Assembly: GCF_014109765.1 (NCBI RefSeq)
Contig: NZ_CP059139.1
Span: 2,794,001 to 2,858,000 of the forward strand
DNA: 64,000 bases
Direction of reading: 5' to 3'
From: Pseudomonas berkeleyensis
GTDB lineage: Bacteria; Pseudomonadota; Gammaproteobacteria; Pseudomonadales; Pseudomonadaceae
The translations under genes were made by a program, and so were the position numbers. Under the pieces are notes generated by a model. It ran no database searches, was not told the DNA's origin, and saw only the letters and a list, made by a program, of their open reading frames with translations. This document shows, piece by piece, positions 25,069 to 33,555 of this stretch. The stretch's first letter is position 1, and each line of letters begins with the position of its first letter.

Positions 25069-25421
25069 TGCAGCCGCTGCGATCGCCCTACAACCCCATC
25101 CACATCCCGCTCGGGTTGGTGATCTGGAGCCTGTGGTTCGTCGCACTTTACGGGGGGCTCTCGGTGGGCTGCTCGCTCGCCCCGCCTGCGCCAGAGCAAG
25201 GCCAGTGGAACTGGCTGAATGCCGTGCTCGGTCTGTTCAGCCTGCTCACCATGGCGCTGCTGCTGTGGCTGGCGCGCCTGTTTCAGCTAGCTGCCAGACG
25301 TGAAACCGAGCGCCCTGCCCGCTGTTTTTCCGCGCGACTGGCTGCGGGCGCTCACCTGATCAGCGCCATCGCCACCCTGTTCATCGCCATCCCGACCCTG
25401 AGCCTGCCCCCATGCGTTTGA
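25068..25421 (+). CDS. Small three-helix membrane protein of the oxidase operon
   Basis: 117 residues from ATG 25068-25070, sharing one base with the coxA stop and preceded by GGAGGAG. There are three hydrophobic stretches: residues about 12-36 (PLGLVIWSLWFVALYGGLSV), 48-72 and 82-112. I do not recognise a named family. Its position between the fused subunit I/III and ctaG, and its overlap with both, make an accessory or assembly role likely. A longer upstream frame to 24888 lies inside coxA and is a shadow. Confidence 0.8.
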   Translation: MQPLRSPYNPIHIPLGLVIWSLWFVALYGGLSVGCSLAPPAPEQGQWNWLNAVLGLFSLLTMALLLWLARLFQLAARRETERPARCFSARLAAGAHLISAIATLFIAIPTLSLPPCV

Positions 25422-26221
25422 TCAGCATTGTTCTGCTTGCTTCGCTCCCCGGTTTTGCCGCTGCTCATGGTCTGCTCGACGGCCACCTCGAAGAACGCTT
25501 GCCGGTCTGGCTGAGCGCGCTGCTGCTGGGTGCGGCCTGGCTGCTGTACATCGTCGGTTGCCGCACGGTAAGGCCGCATGGCCGCGAGGCGCTGTGGATG
25601 CATCTGGCTATGGTCATCACCGTACTGGCGGTATTCGGCCCGATCGACGACTGGGCGGAAACCAGCACCAGCCTGCACATGGTTCAGCACATGCTGTTCA
25701 TGATCGTCATCGCCCCGCTCTGGGCCCTTGCCCGACCGCTGCCGCAATGGCGCGCAGCGCTCGGCCCGAAGATCCAGCCGCTGTATAGGGGCATCCTGCG
25801 CTCTGGCCGCTACCCGGTAGCGCTGGCCATGCTGCACGGCGCGATGATCTGGGTCTGGCACACCCCCAGCCTGTACATGCTGGCACTGGAAAATACCTGG
25901 TGGCACGTGGTCGAGCACGCCTGTTTCCTGTTCAGCGCCTGGCTGTTCTGGTGGTCGTGCCTGCGCGCCAGCCCCAACCAGGTGCCGCACGCATTGATGG
26001 CGATACTTTTGACCCTGATGCACACCGGCCTGCTAGGTGCCCTGCTGACCTTCGGCAACACGCCCTTCTATGGCGAATCGCGCGACCTGGCCGACCAGCA
26101 ACTGGCCGGCCTGCTGATGTGGGTGCCGGGCAGCCTGGTCTATCTGGCTGCCGCTGGCTGGATCACCTGGCGCTGGTTGGCGCGCATATGGCGGCGTCAG
26201 GACGCTGCGACAGGGATATGA
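25412..26221 (+). CDS. ctaG: CtaG-type (caa3) cytochrome c oxidase assembly membrane protein
   Basis: 269 residues with a signal-like first segment (SIVLLASLPGFAAAHG) and seven or so membrane helices. CtaG_caa3 features include the His-rich HMVQHMLFMIVIAPLWAL, HGAMIWVWHTPSLYMLAL, WWHVVEHACFLFSAWLFWW and the C-terminal ADQQLAGLLMWVPGSLVY. It assists CuA/CuB centre assembly of caa3-type oxidases and is unrelated to Cox11. It overlaps the preceding small gene by 10 bp and is the last gene of the oxidase operon. Confidence 0.92.
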   Translation: MRLISIVLLASLPGFAAAHGLLDGHLEERLPVWLSALLLGAAWLLYIVGCRTVRPHGREALWMHLAMVITVLAVFGPIDDWAETSTSLHMVQHMLFMIVIAPLWALARPLPQWRAALGPKIQPLYRGILRSGRYPVALAMLHGAMIWVWHTPSLYMLALENTWWHVVEHACFLFSAWLFWWSCLRASPNQVPHALMAILLTLMHTGLLGALLTFGNTPFYGESRDLADQQLAGLLMWVPGSLVYLAAAGWITWRWLARIWRRQDAATGI

Positions 26222-26631
26222 AACACTCTCAACGACTTAATAAAGTTATACACATCTATTACTTTATATTGCTCGTGCAAAAGTAGAGTAAAAGAAAACC
26301 ACGTATCACTACAGACACTTTCTTTATTTACCTTGCCGGGACTATCGGTATAAGCGCGACGTCGCTCGTACAGGCATGGTTCAACTTATTTTTTTCTGTC
26401 GCGAGACGAAATTCTCACTTTTCACGCCGATAACATTTTGTAAAAAAACGAAAATAATTACAGCTGAAAAATATCTGAAAAAATTCTCCAGCCTAAATGT
26501 CACACTCTTCGCAACAGATACAGCCCCTCGCGTGATAGCACTTTAATATTTATTAATACCATTCGTCCTAATCGAGAGGATGAGGCAGATATATCGCTAT
26601 TTTCCATGAGTGTTATTAAAAGGAGGTTCTC
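26222..26631. other. 410-bp AT-rich intergenic region
   Basis: A sharp drop in GC after ctaG, with A/T tracts (for example TTATTTTTTT near 26387 and GTAAAAAAACG near 26441). No frame looks coding. It probably contains the promoter of the gene at 26632, which has an excellent AAAAGGAGGT ribosome site. No confident -35/-10 pair was assigned. The composition could reflect a nucleoid-protein-bound regulatory region or acquired DNA. Confidence 0.55.
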
Positions 26632-26949
26632 ATGAGATACGATCTGAATGGCATTAGGTCTGAGTTATCCGCATATGATGTCAATATGACGTTACGCCCA
26701 GACGGAAGTGTGTTACTGACAGTGGATAACAATGGCAAGAGAGTAACTCGAGTCATTGATTCGAATTGCTCCACCCAGGAAGTGATTCGTCTGATCAAAT
26801 TCGATATGACGCTAGATACGGATGCCGAGTCGATCAACGAAGCTGTCAAGCACTGCAATATCAGCGATTTGCCAACCTACTCCCGCGAGCCGATTTACCG
26901 TACGCGCAGTTCTCGCCTATGGGCAATGAGAAAGCTCGAGAAGCTCTGA
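26632..26949 (+). CDS. Hypothetical protein, 105 aa, low GC
   Basis: The sequence starts MRYDLNGIRSELSAYDVNMTL after a near-perfect Shine-Dalgarno (AAAAGGAGGTTCTC). The first half is probably beta-rich (NMTLRPDGSVLLTVDNNGKRV), followed by helical text and a basic C-terminus (SSRLWAMRKLEKL). No signal peptide, membrane segment or known motif was recognised. Codon use is clearly more AT-rich than the flanking genes, suggesting acquisition or weak selection. The next gene starts 11 bp after its stop. Confidence 0.7.
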   Translation: MRYDLNGIRSELSAYDVNMTLRPDGSVLLTVDNNGKRVTRVIDSNCSTQEVIRLIKFDMTLDTDAESINEAVKHCNISDLPTYSREPIYRTRSSRLWAMRKLEKL

Positions 26950-26960
26950 GGAGAACGCGC

Positions 26961-27422
26961 ATGAACAGACGTGATGAGCCAGCATCTGCTCAAGACAAGC
27001 GCACATTGATCGGGCAGATCCGAAAACACATGCCCTCTCGCCATCAGGTGAGTCATGAATGGCCATACGTGGCCGGCTCCACCTGCCTGGTAGTGCTTTT
27101 GGTGTGGCACCCCTTCCACCCGACATCGATAGTCGTGTTTCCTCCGCCACCATTGGAGGCCGCGGCTTCTGCAGGCCAGCGCTCGCTGCAGGAAATCGAT
27201 GCAAGTTGCTATCAGGTGCACACCGAAGCCATAGGCGACGGGCACTGTGGCGAGGACTGTGCGGCCGACAAGGCCTCCTCGCCGCGGTCTGACGAGCCGT
27301 TCGAGTTCAGCCGCTCGATTCTCACGTGCCAAGACGGTCATGGCCGTTCGGTGCCGAGCAAGAACACGGACAAACCGCAGAACCTGATAATCGAAGTGAA
27401 CAAGTCGAATCACTCGTTCTAA
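26961..27422 (+). CDS. Hypothetical single-pass membrane protein, 153 aa
   Basis: From ATG 26961, with GAGGAGAACGCGC upstream overlapping the stop of the previous gene, so the two are likely cotranscribed. A short basic N-terminus (about 40 residues) leads to one membrane segment (YVAGSTCLVVLLVWHPFHP), a proline run and a presumably periplasmic tail with several Cys (ASCYQVHTE, DGHCGEDCAADKAS, ILTCQDGHG). Disulfides in the tail are plausible. Family not recognised. An antisense frame over the same bases is a shadow. Confidence 0.6.
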   Translation: MNRRDEPASAQDKRTLIGQIRKHMPSRHQVSHEWPYVAGSTCLVVLLVWHPFHPTSIVVFPPPPLEAAASAGQRSLQEIDASCYQVHTEAIGDGHCGEDCAADKASSPRSDEPFEFSRSILTCQDGHGRSVPSKNTDKPQNLIIEVNKSNHSF

Positions 27423-27535
27423 CCAGCCGGTTTCGATCCTTCTCAAGCTTTCTTACTGCCGTCGTATCCCGATTCATTGATCCAATGGGCGGGGTGGCTG
27501 TCGACTGTGGTAGGCCTGCTTGAGGAGGAACGAAT

Positions 27536-27760
27536 ATGCCGGACTTCATCATCTACTTCGGGATGGCACTCGCGGCCATCATCATTCTGGTCGAGCTGTG
27601 GGCAATCATCAGCGTTTTTCGCAGTGATAAGCCAGTCGGCACCAAAACACTCTGGGCGCTATTCATATGGATAGTCCCGATTATCGGCTTGATCTTCTGG
27701 GGTATTGCCGGGCCGCGAGGTCATGGCGATGGCCCAAGTTCACCTGAGCACAGCAAGTGA
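27536..27760 (+). CDS. PLDc_N-type small membrane protein
   Basis: 74 residues after GAGGAGGAACGAAT. Two membrane helices (MPDFIIYFGMALAAIIILVE and LWALFIWIVPIIGLIFWGIAG) are separated by VFRSDKPVGTKT, the pattern of the PLDc_N domain that precedes cardiolipin synthases but here stands alone. Such free-standing proteins are common in Pseudomonas stress clusters. Its function is unknown. Confidence 0.85.
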   Translation: MPDFIIYFGMALAAIIILVELWAIISVFRSDKPVGTKTLWALFIWIVPIIGLIFWGIAGPRGHGDGPSSPEHSK

Positions 27761-27852
27761 ATTGGCTTCAACAGCATATTGCGCTGCGCTTTTCTCGGGC
27801 AGTGCGCAATAAGGCGCTTGCTTTTACAGCACTTGTACAGGCGCGATATTAA

Positions 27853-28182
27853 ATGAGAGATCAGTATAGTTATCTTGATCGTATTACTGCTTACAGCAGT
27901 TGCGCGAACAGCTGTGAATATTGTTCAGCGACTTGTTTAGCCGATAAAAATGCCGAGCACAGTCGATGCATCGAGTTGTGCCGTGACTGTGCAGAACTTT
28001 GTCGCTTGACTGCGACGCTGATGCTGCGTCATAGCGACTATGCGGTGGTGGCAAGCCAGCTATGCCGAGTTGCTTGTTTGGCCTGTGCGGAGGAATGCGC
28101 GTTGTACGCCGACCTACACTGCCAAGAGTGCGCGCGTACCTGCCAGGTCTGTGCAGCTGAACCTCTTGTGAAGAGGGCATGA
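27853..28182 (+). CDS. Cys-rich four-helix-bundle copper-binding protein (Csp-like)
   Basis: 109 residues with fourteen cysteines in the Csp/DUF326 spacing: CANSCEYCSATC, CIELCRDCAELC, CRVACLACAEEC, then CQECARTCQVCA. These line the core of a four-helix bundle and bind many Cu(I) ions in characterised Csp proteins. No signal peptide is seen, so it is a cytosolic (Csp3-like) form. Local GC is below that of most neighbours. It is followed with no gap by a 59-codon frame. The link to the nearby haem-copper oxidase is suggestive only. Confidence 0.9.
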   Translation: MRDQYSYLDRITAYSSCANSCEYCSATCLADKNAEHSRCIELCRDCAELCRLTATLMLRHSDYAVVASQLCRVACLACAEECALYADLHCQECARTCQVCAAEPLVKRA

Positions 28183-28362
28183 ATGATGGGCACGAACAAA
28201 GAACAAGCCACGATGAATCAGCCGTCACCTGTTGAGGATCACTGGCTGGACGATGACCCCGGCAATGAAGATCCGGGGTCACAGTTGGATGGGCAGGTGC
28301 CGCTGCACCCAGCAGATCATGCAGACGAGCGTTCAACGCCTACCGACGTCGAACCGCAGTAG
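28183..28362 (+). CDS. Small acidic protein, 59 aa, directly downstream of Csp gene
   Basis: ATG 28183 follows the csp stop codon with no gap, and AGAGGG lies 5 bases upstream, a plausible ribosome site. The product is hydrophilic and strongly acidic (VEDHWLDDDPGNEDPG, HPADHADERSTPTD), with several His and no Cys. It ends at TAG 28360-28362. It is too short for most automatic calls. I recognise no family. Composition suggests an intrinsically disordered protein, possibly metal-binding. Confidence 0.55.
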   Translation: MMGTNKEQATMNQPSPVEDHWLDDDPGNEDPGSQLDGQVPLHPADHADERSTPTDVEPQ

Positions 28363-28394
28363 CTTCTGCGGCGCCGTCGTGGCGTTGTAGCGGA

Positions 28395-30533
28395 TCAGGC
28401 TGGAATGGCCTTGGCGCGGGCCTCTCGTTCCCAGATGCGGTGCTGTTTCAGGGCGTTTTCGAAACGGGTGAATAGCGGGTCGAAGCTGTCGCCTGTCACC
28501 AGGCCGTCATCCTCTTCCAGGCCCAGGGCCGATGCGAGGTGAGCCGCCTCTCCACTCAGGGCGATGGGTTTGAGGTGCTTGTAGGCTTCCATCAGGAAGT
28601 GCTTGGCCACGCCATCGCCTTGCAGCGTCTTGAGCACGTACTCCCCGCCCGGTACGAATACCGCATCCACGGTAATCGAGGGCTCCGTGGCAAACGAGCC
28701 GTCCGGCTGCATGGGCTGACCATCGGAGCTCTTCAGTGCAGCAACCGATGGCGCCAACAGCTTGGCCACAGCGCCGGCACTCTCCAGCGCCTTGATCAGG
28801 CTGCCGACTTCATCTGCCTTGCAGCCAGGCGTGAGCATGATTGCCACACGACGACCGCTAATATCCCCAGGCAGCAGGTTGATCTGGCTCAGCGCAGGTG
28901 ACACTTCAGCGCTGTCGTCGGAGGTCGCCGAGGCCGTGCTGTCCAGGTCGATGCCGAGGTTTTCCGCTACACGCAGGGCCAGCAACGGGTCGATATTGGC
29001 CAGTATCTCCTTGACCTGGCGCTCGCGAATGAAGCTGCGTTCGACCTTCGACAGTTCGAAGCTGTAGGCGTCGACGATATGTTGCTGCTCGGCCTCGCTC
29101 ATGCTGCGCCAGAACAGCGTGGCCTGCGAGAAGTGGTCGGAAAAGCTGGCAGAGCGAACCCGAACCTTGTTGCCGCTCAAGGGTTCCGGATACGAGCTGA
29201 AGCCGCCTTTGCTGGCAGCAGGTGGCGTTTCCCGTGGCCAGTTACCGTCGATGGAGTTGGGCTCGTAAGCCGCCCTGCCCTTGTTGATCTGCTGGCGGTG
29301 CGGCGCATCACGCTGGTTGTTGTGGAACGGACACAGCGGGCGATTGATGGGAATTTCATTGAAGTTTGGCCCGCCCAGACGCAGCAGTTGGGTATCGGTA
29401 TAGGAAAACAGCCGGCCTTGCAGCAAGGGGTCGTTGCTGAAATCGATGCCCGGCACGATATGGCCGATATGAAACGCCGACTGCTCGGTCTCCGCGAAGA
29501 AGTTGTCCGGGTTGCGGTTGAGTACCATGCGCCCGACCACACGCACCGGCACCAGTTCTTCGGGCACCAGCTTGGTTGGGTCGAGCAGGTCGAAGCCGTA
29601 GCGCTGTGCGTCCTCCTCGTCCATCACCTGCAGACCCAATTCCCACTCCGGATAGAGACCTCTTTCTATGTCCTCCCAGAGGCCGCGGCGATGGAAATCC
29701 GGATCCTTGCCGGCGAGCTTTTGCGCCTCATCCCAGACCAGCGAGCAGACGCCAGCCTTGGGGCGCCAATGAAATTTCACCAGCTTGCTCTGGCCCTCGG
29801 CATTGACCAGGCGAAAGCTGTGCACGCCAAAGCCCTGCATGGCGCGGTAGGCAATCGGAATCGCCCGATCCGACATGGTCCAGAGCACCATATGTGCCGA
29901 CTCGGGGGTAAGCGAGACGAAGTCCCAGAAGGTGTCGTGCGCCGACGCCCCGGTGGGAATCTCGTTGTGCGGCTCGGGCTTCACCGCATGGACGAAGTCG
30001 GGAAACTTGATCGCATCCTGGATGAAGAACACCGGCATGTTGTTGCCGACCAGGTCGAAGTTGCCTTCATCGGTGTAGAACTTCACGGCGAAGCCACGCA
30101 CGTCGCGTACCGTGTCCGCCGACCCCCGTGGCCCCTGCACGGTGGAGAAACGCACGAACACTGGGGTGCGCTTGCCCGCTTCGCTGAGAAAGGACGCGCA
30201 GGTCAGGTCGGTGGCGGGATCGGTGACTTCGAAGTAGCCGTGCGCCGCCGCACCGCGTGCATGCACCACACGCTCGGGGATGCGCTCGTGATCGAAGTGG
30301 GTGATCTTCTCGCGCATGATGAAATCTTCCATCAGCGTCGGGCCGCGCTCACCCGCGCGCAGGCTGTTCTGGTTGTCAGCGATGCGAGTGCCGGTATTGG
30401 TTGTCAGTGCTTCGCCGGTCGCATCTTCACGAAAGTCATCGAGCTGATCGAGCTTGGGGTTGCCGTTGGCTCTGTCGAGAGTGTCACTGCCCGCCATCTG
30501 GCTGCTGCCAGTGGCTTTCGATTGGTCATTCAT
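28395..30533 (-). CDS. katE: Catalase HPII (large-subunit monofunctional catalase)
   Basis: 712 residues from ATG 30531-30533 ([13 protein letters not shown]), preceded by CAGGAGT; the frame extends to 30584 without a better start. The haem catalase core shows the active His in [14 protein letters not shown], Asn in [15 protein letters not shown] and the haem-ligand Tyr in [19 protein letters not shown]. Residues about 560-712 form the class I amidotransferase/DJ-1-like C-terminal domain ([25 protein letters not shown]) that marks HPII. It degrades hydrogen peroxide and is usually RpoS-dependent in Pseudomonas, fitting the stress cluster. Confidence 0.97.
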   Translation of the reverse strand: MNDQSKATGSSQMAGSDTLDRANGNPKLDQLDDFREDATGEALTTNTGTRIADNQNSLRAGERGPTLMEDFIMREKITHFDHERIPERVVHARGAAAHGYFEVTDPATDLTCASFLSEAGKRTPVFVRFSTVQGPRGSADTVRDVRGFAVKFYTDEGNFDLVGNNMPVFFIQDAIKFPDFVHAVKPEPHNEIPTGASAHDTFWDFVSLTPESAHMVLWTMSDRAIPIAYRAMQGFGVHSFRLVNAEGQSKLVKFHWRPKAGVCSLVWDEAQKLAGKDPDFHRRGLWEDIERGLYPEWELGLQVMDEEDAQRYGFDLLDPTKLVPEELVPVRVVGRMVLNRNPDNFFAETEQSAFHIGHIVPGIDFSNDPLLQGRLFSYTDTQLLRLGGPNFNEIPINRPLCPFHNNQRDAPHRQQINKGRAAYEPNSIDGNWPRETPPAASKGGFSSYPEPLSGNKVRVRSASFSDHFSQATLFWRSMSEAEQQHIVDAYSFELSKVERSFIRERQVKEILANIDPLLALRVAENLGIDLDSTASATSDDSAEVSPALSQINLLPGDISGRRVAIMLTPGCKADEVGSLIKALESAGAVAKLLAPSVAALKSSDGQPMQPDGSFATEPSITVDAVFVPGGEYVLKTLQGDGVAKHFLMEAYKHLKPIALSGEAAHLASALGLEEDDGLVTGDSFDPLFTRFENALKQHRIWEREARAKAIPA

Positions 30534-30688
30534 CAGGCTACTCCTGGTTGTTGTCTGGAGATGCGCGAAGCCGCGCAACGCCAACTTTTGAGGCAGCCCA
30601 TGGCGCTTGCGTTCGAACAGAATTTTCCTGGGCTGGCGCCACCGTTTCGCTTGATTCAGGGCCGCTAGGTGCGAGGAAAATTTCGCCT

Positions 30689-30716
30689 GAACTTCGTCCA
30701 GGCGACGTCCTTCTAC
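30689..30716 (+). promoter_or_regulatory. Candidate AlgU (sigma-22/RpoE-type) promoter for the DUF4142 gene
   Basis: GAACTT (30689-30694) is followed after 17 bases by TCTAC (30712-30716), close to the AlgU consensus GAACTT-N16/17-TCTGA. A start site near 30722 would give a leader of about 28 bases to ATG 30750, just long enough for the AGGAGG ribosome site. The assignment is by consensus match only. Confidence 0.5.
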
Positions 30717-30749
30717 CCCTGTGTATGCACATCCACAGGAGGATCGACC

Positions 30750-31274
30750 ATGTATCTACTTAAACCCCTTGCCTTGCTCGCTGCCGCAGCGCTGGCCATC
30801 TGTGCCGTCAGCACCCTGCACGCTGCCAACGAGGTAGAGTCAATCAGCACCGAAGACTTTGTCGAAGAGGCCTCGGCCAAGGGCATCGCCGAGATCGAGA
30901 CGGCCAAGCTGGCGCTGGAGAAAGCGCGCAGCGAGGACGTCAAAGGCTTTGCGCAGATGATGATCGACGACCACCGCCGAGCGAACCAGCAATTGGGCGA
31001 GTTGGCCAAGAGCAAGGATCTAGAGGTGTCCGATGACGCCGAGCTGATCAATCAGGCCAAGGCCATGGTGCTCCAGTTACGTAGCGAAGAGAGCTTCGAC
31101 AAGGCCTACATGAACAATCAGGTAGTTGCCCACCAGCAGACCATCGAGTTGTTCCGTCGTGGTGTAAAGGTCGATGACGAAGAAATCGCCGCCTTCGCTC
31201 GGGAGACGCTGCCCAAGCTGGAACAGCATCTCCAGCATGCCGAGCGGATCAACGGCGCACTCCCGGAAAATTGA
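30750..31274 (+). CDS. DUF4142 exported four-helix protein
   Basis: 174 residues from ATG 30750, with ACAGGAGGATCGACC upstream. A signal peptide ([20 protein letters not shown], cleavage about residue 25) is followed by a helical ferritin-like domain. That domain has the DUF4142 pattern ([53 protein letters not shown]). It is a periplasmic stress protein of unknown biochemistry. It is divergent from katE and convergent with the CinA-family gene. Confidence 0.9.
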   Translation: MYLLKPLALLAAAALAICAVSTLHAANEVESISTEDFVEEASAKGIAEIETAKLALEKARSEDVKGFAQMMIDDHRRANQQLGELAKSKDLEVSDDAELINQAKAMVLQLRSEESFDKAYMNNQVVAHQQTIELFRRGVKVDDEEIAAFARETLPKLEQHLQHAERINGALPEN

Positions 31275-31280
31275 CCGCTA

Positions 31281-31310
31281 GCCTGCGCTCGGCTCATGCC
31301 GAGCGCAGGC
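31281..31310. terminator. Perfect 13-bp hairpin between convergent DUF4142 and CinA-family genes
   Basis: GCCTGCGCTCGGC (31281-31293), loop TCAT, GCCGAGCGCAGGC (31298-31310): a perfect 13-bp stem. The loop contains the CinA-family stop codon, and the right arm is its last four codons. Its position between converging genes suits a shared bidirectional terminator, although neither side has a strong T-run. Confidence 0.5.
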
Positions 31311-31776
31311 GCTCGTAGTAGTAAGGCAGTTGCAGCAGGGCGTAACGGGCTGCGTCGTGACGCACTTGATTACGCACACCATTGAATTTCACCGTCTCGC
31401 TGACGATGCCCTGGTGTTGGTCGAGGCGGATCGCGCAGGCGATGCATTGCACACCGTCCATCTCGTCCTCGGCCTCCGCCAGGCCAGTATTGGCCAGCGC
31501 GATATCGGCGTTGCTGTGCTTGAGTGCGCCCAGGGCCATTTCCTGCGCCACCTCCTCGCTGGTCAGGCCGAAGCGTTCGATGGTCAGCGGATCAACGCCC
31601 AGACAGCGTTGCTTGGCCTCGGGTGAGTAGGTGACGAAACCACAGTCGAGCACTGCCCCACTGCCTGGAACATCCGCGATCAGCGAGGCGATCAGCCCAG
31701 CGGTGCAGGATTCTGCGGTGCACAGCCGCAATCCGTATTTGCTCAGAAAATTCACTACCTGCTCGATGCTCTGCAT
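31294..31776 (-). CDS. CinA-family nicotinamide-nucleotide amidohydrolase (PncC-like)
   Basis: 160 residues from ATG 31774-31776 (MQSIEQVVNFLSKYG), preceded by CGGAGGCC. It contains the PncC signature LCTAESCTAGLIASLIADVPGSG and ALANTGLAEAEDEMDGV. This matches the C-terminal deamidase domain of CinA without the N-terminal domain. It converts NMN to nicotinate mononucleotide in pyridine nucleotide salvage. The usual TAESCTGG has Ala for one Gly here, and the later glycine-rich loop (NTGLAEAEDEM) is also altered, so this may be a stress-cluster paralogue with modified activity. Confidence 0.85.
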   Translation of the reverse strand: MQSIEQVVNFLSKYGLRLCTAESCTAGLIASLIADVPGSGAVLDCGFVTYSPEAKQRCLGVDPLTIERFGLTSEEVAQEMALGALKHSNADIALANTGLAEAEDEMDGVQCIACAIRLDQHQGIVSETVKFNGVRNQVRHDAARYALLQLPYYYERLRSA

Positions 31777-32022
31777 TGGTGCGGCCTCCGGACATCTTTC
31801 TGGGTGTCCGGTGGAAGCTCTCGGCGTGCTCAAAGTTCAACCTTTTCACCCGGCTCGCTTTTGCAAAAAAAGGTCGAACCTTTGCCGCAAATGCCCCGTC
31901 AGCACAAGAGTATGGGGAGTGCGAAAGCGGGTGGCCGATATGGGCATGCCTGAGCCGATTGCTCTCCTCCACGACCCCACGCTGGGTCTACCTCACGTTC
32001 AACCCCGATCATGGAGAGAGAC

Positions 32023-33555
32023 ATGGCAAGCGCAGCAGCCTCCGCACTGATTCATTCCTATCCTCCGCTCGCGTCAGCCCCTCAGCAGCCCTTGCAGATG
32101 CCAACCCAGTACCAAGAACGCAAGCGCGTGTTGTTCGTCACCTCCGAGTTCACCGACCTGGTCAAATGCGGCGGGCTTGGCGATGTATCCGCTGCGCTGC
32201 CCCGCGCCCTGGCGGATAAACACGATATCCGTGTGCTGATCCCCGGCTATCGCCAGGTGGTGGAAGGCCGGCCAATCCGTGTCGTCGGCCAGATTCCTGG
32301 GCTGGCTGCCCTGCCGCCTTGCCAGATCGGCCGCATGGATCTGGCCGATGGCCTGATCGTCTACGTGCTGCTCAACCCCGTGCTCTACGAGCGCGACGGC
32401 TCGCCTTACGTCGACCCGCAGGGCAACGACTGGGCGGACAACCACATCCGCTTCGCCCGCCTTGGACTGGCTGCTGCCGAGATGGCAATGGGCGAAGCCG
32501 GCATCCAGTGGCGCCCGGATCTGGTACATGCCAATGACTGGACGACCGCAATGGCGCCGGCCTACATGGCCTGGCGCGGGGCCAGCGCCCCTGCCCTGCT
32601 GACCATTCACAACCTGGCCTATCAAGGCCTTTGCGACATGCAGTGCAGCAGTGAGCTGGCGATCCCAGAACAGGCCTGCTCGATCGACGGCATGGAGTTC
32701 CACGGCCGGCTGTCGTTTCTCAAAGCCGGTATCGCCTATGCCCAGCACGTCACCACCGTCAGCCGCAGCTATGCCCGGGAAATCACCACGGCAGAGTTCG
32801 GCTGCGGGCTGGACGGCATGTTGCGAGCCAAGGTTCAGGCGAAGCAACTCAGCGGTATCGCCAACGGTATCGACGAGAGCTGGCATCCGCAAAGCGACCC
32901 TCATCTGTTGCAAGGTTTCGCGGCCGGTGAGTGGGACGGTAAAAGTGCCAATGCTGCCTATATGCAGCAATGGCTGGATCTGGAGTCGGATGGTCCGCTG
33001 TTCGCGGTGGTATCGCGCCTGGTGCAGCAGAAAGGTATCGACCTGACCCTGGGCGTCGCCGAGCACATCGTCGAGCGAGGTGGCCGTATCGCGGTGATCG
33101 GCCAGGGCGAACCGGCGCTGGAGGCGGCGATGGCCGAGCTGGGTCAACGCTATCGTGGCCGCATCGGGGTGCATATCGGCTTCAACGAGAGCGATGCACG
33201 ACGCCTCTATGCCGGCAGTGATTTTCTGCTCATGCCCTCGCGCTTCGAACCCTGCGGCCTGAGCCAGATATACGCCCAGCGCTACGCCTCGCTGCCCATC
33301 GCCCGGCGCACCGGCGGCCTGGCCGACACCATCGAGGACGGCGTCAGTGGCTTTCTCTTCGATGAGGCGCAGACACATAGCTATCGCGCGGCCATCGATC
33401 GTGCCCTGCAGGTGTACCAGCACCCTGCATTGTTCGAGGCCATGCGCTGCCATGCCATGCAGGCGCCGCTGTACTGGCGACAGTCCGTGCGCCCGTACGA
33501 CCGGCTGTATCAGCGCCTGCTGGCTCATGTCGAGGCCCGCAGGGAAATCCGCTGA
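32023..33555 (+). CDS. glgA: Glycogen synthase (ADP-glucose type, GT5)
   Basis: 510 residues from ATG 32023, with GGAGAG four bases upstream; an in-frame ATG at 32011 overlaps that ribosome site and is less likely. The N-terminal KCGGLGDVSAALPRAL block is the KxGGL nucleotide-sugar motif (here KCGGL). The C-terminal ExxxxxxxE loop is SRFEPCGLSQIYAQRYASLP, with RRTGGLADTIED after it. It elongates alpha-1,4-glucan. It starts the glgA-treZ-malQ-treY unit with 1- to 8-bp overlaps. No glgC is present in the window. Confidence 0.95.
   Translation: MASAAASALIHSYPPLASAPQQPLQMPTQYQERKRVLFVTSEFTDLVKCGGLGDVSAALPRALADKHDIRVLIPGYRQVVEGRPIRVVGQIPGLAALPPCQIGRMDLADGLIVYVLLNPVLYERDGSPYVDPQGNDWADNHIRFARLGLAAAEMAMGEAGIQWRPDLVHANDWTTAMAPAYMAWRGASAPALLTIHNLAYQGLCDMQCSSELAIPEQACSIDGMEFHGRLSFLKAGIAYAQHVTTVSRSYAREITTAEFGCGLDGMLRAKVQAKQLSGIANGIDESWHPQSDPHLLQGFAAGEWDGKSANAAYMQQWLDLESDGPLFAVVSRLVQQKGIDLTLGVAEHIVERGGRIAVIGQGEPALEAAMAELGQRYRGRIGVHIGFNESDARRLYAGSDFLLMPSRFEPCGLSQIYAQRYASLPIARRTGGLADTIEDGVSGFLFDEAQTHSYRAAIDRALQVYQHPALFEAMRCHAMQAPLYWRQSVRPYDRLYQRLLAHVEARREIR

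Noticed and set aside
26895..27446. 183-codon minus-strand frame
   Set aside because: It is antisense to the 26961-27422 gene, which has a ribosome site and sits behind another plus-strand gene. The antisense text is Arg-rich without motifs. The choice of strand is not fully certain.
27778..27810. ATTGCGC / GCGCAAT inverted repeat after the PLDc_N gene
   Set aside because: The stem is only 7 bp before a bulge and has no T-run on the correct side. Too weak to call a terminator.
32074..33528. 484-codon minus-strand frame
   Set aside because: It is antisense to glgA, whose catalytic motifs are intact. Shadow frame.
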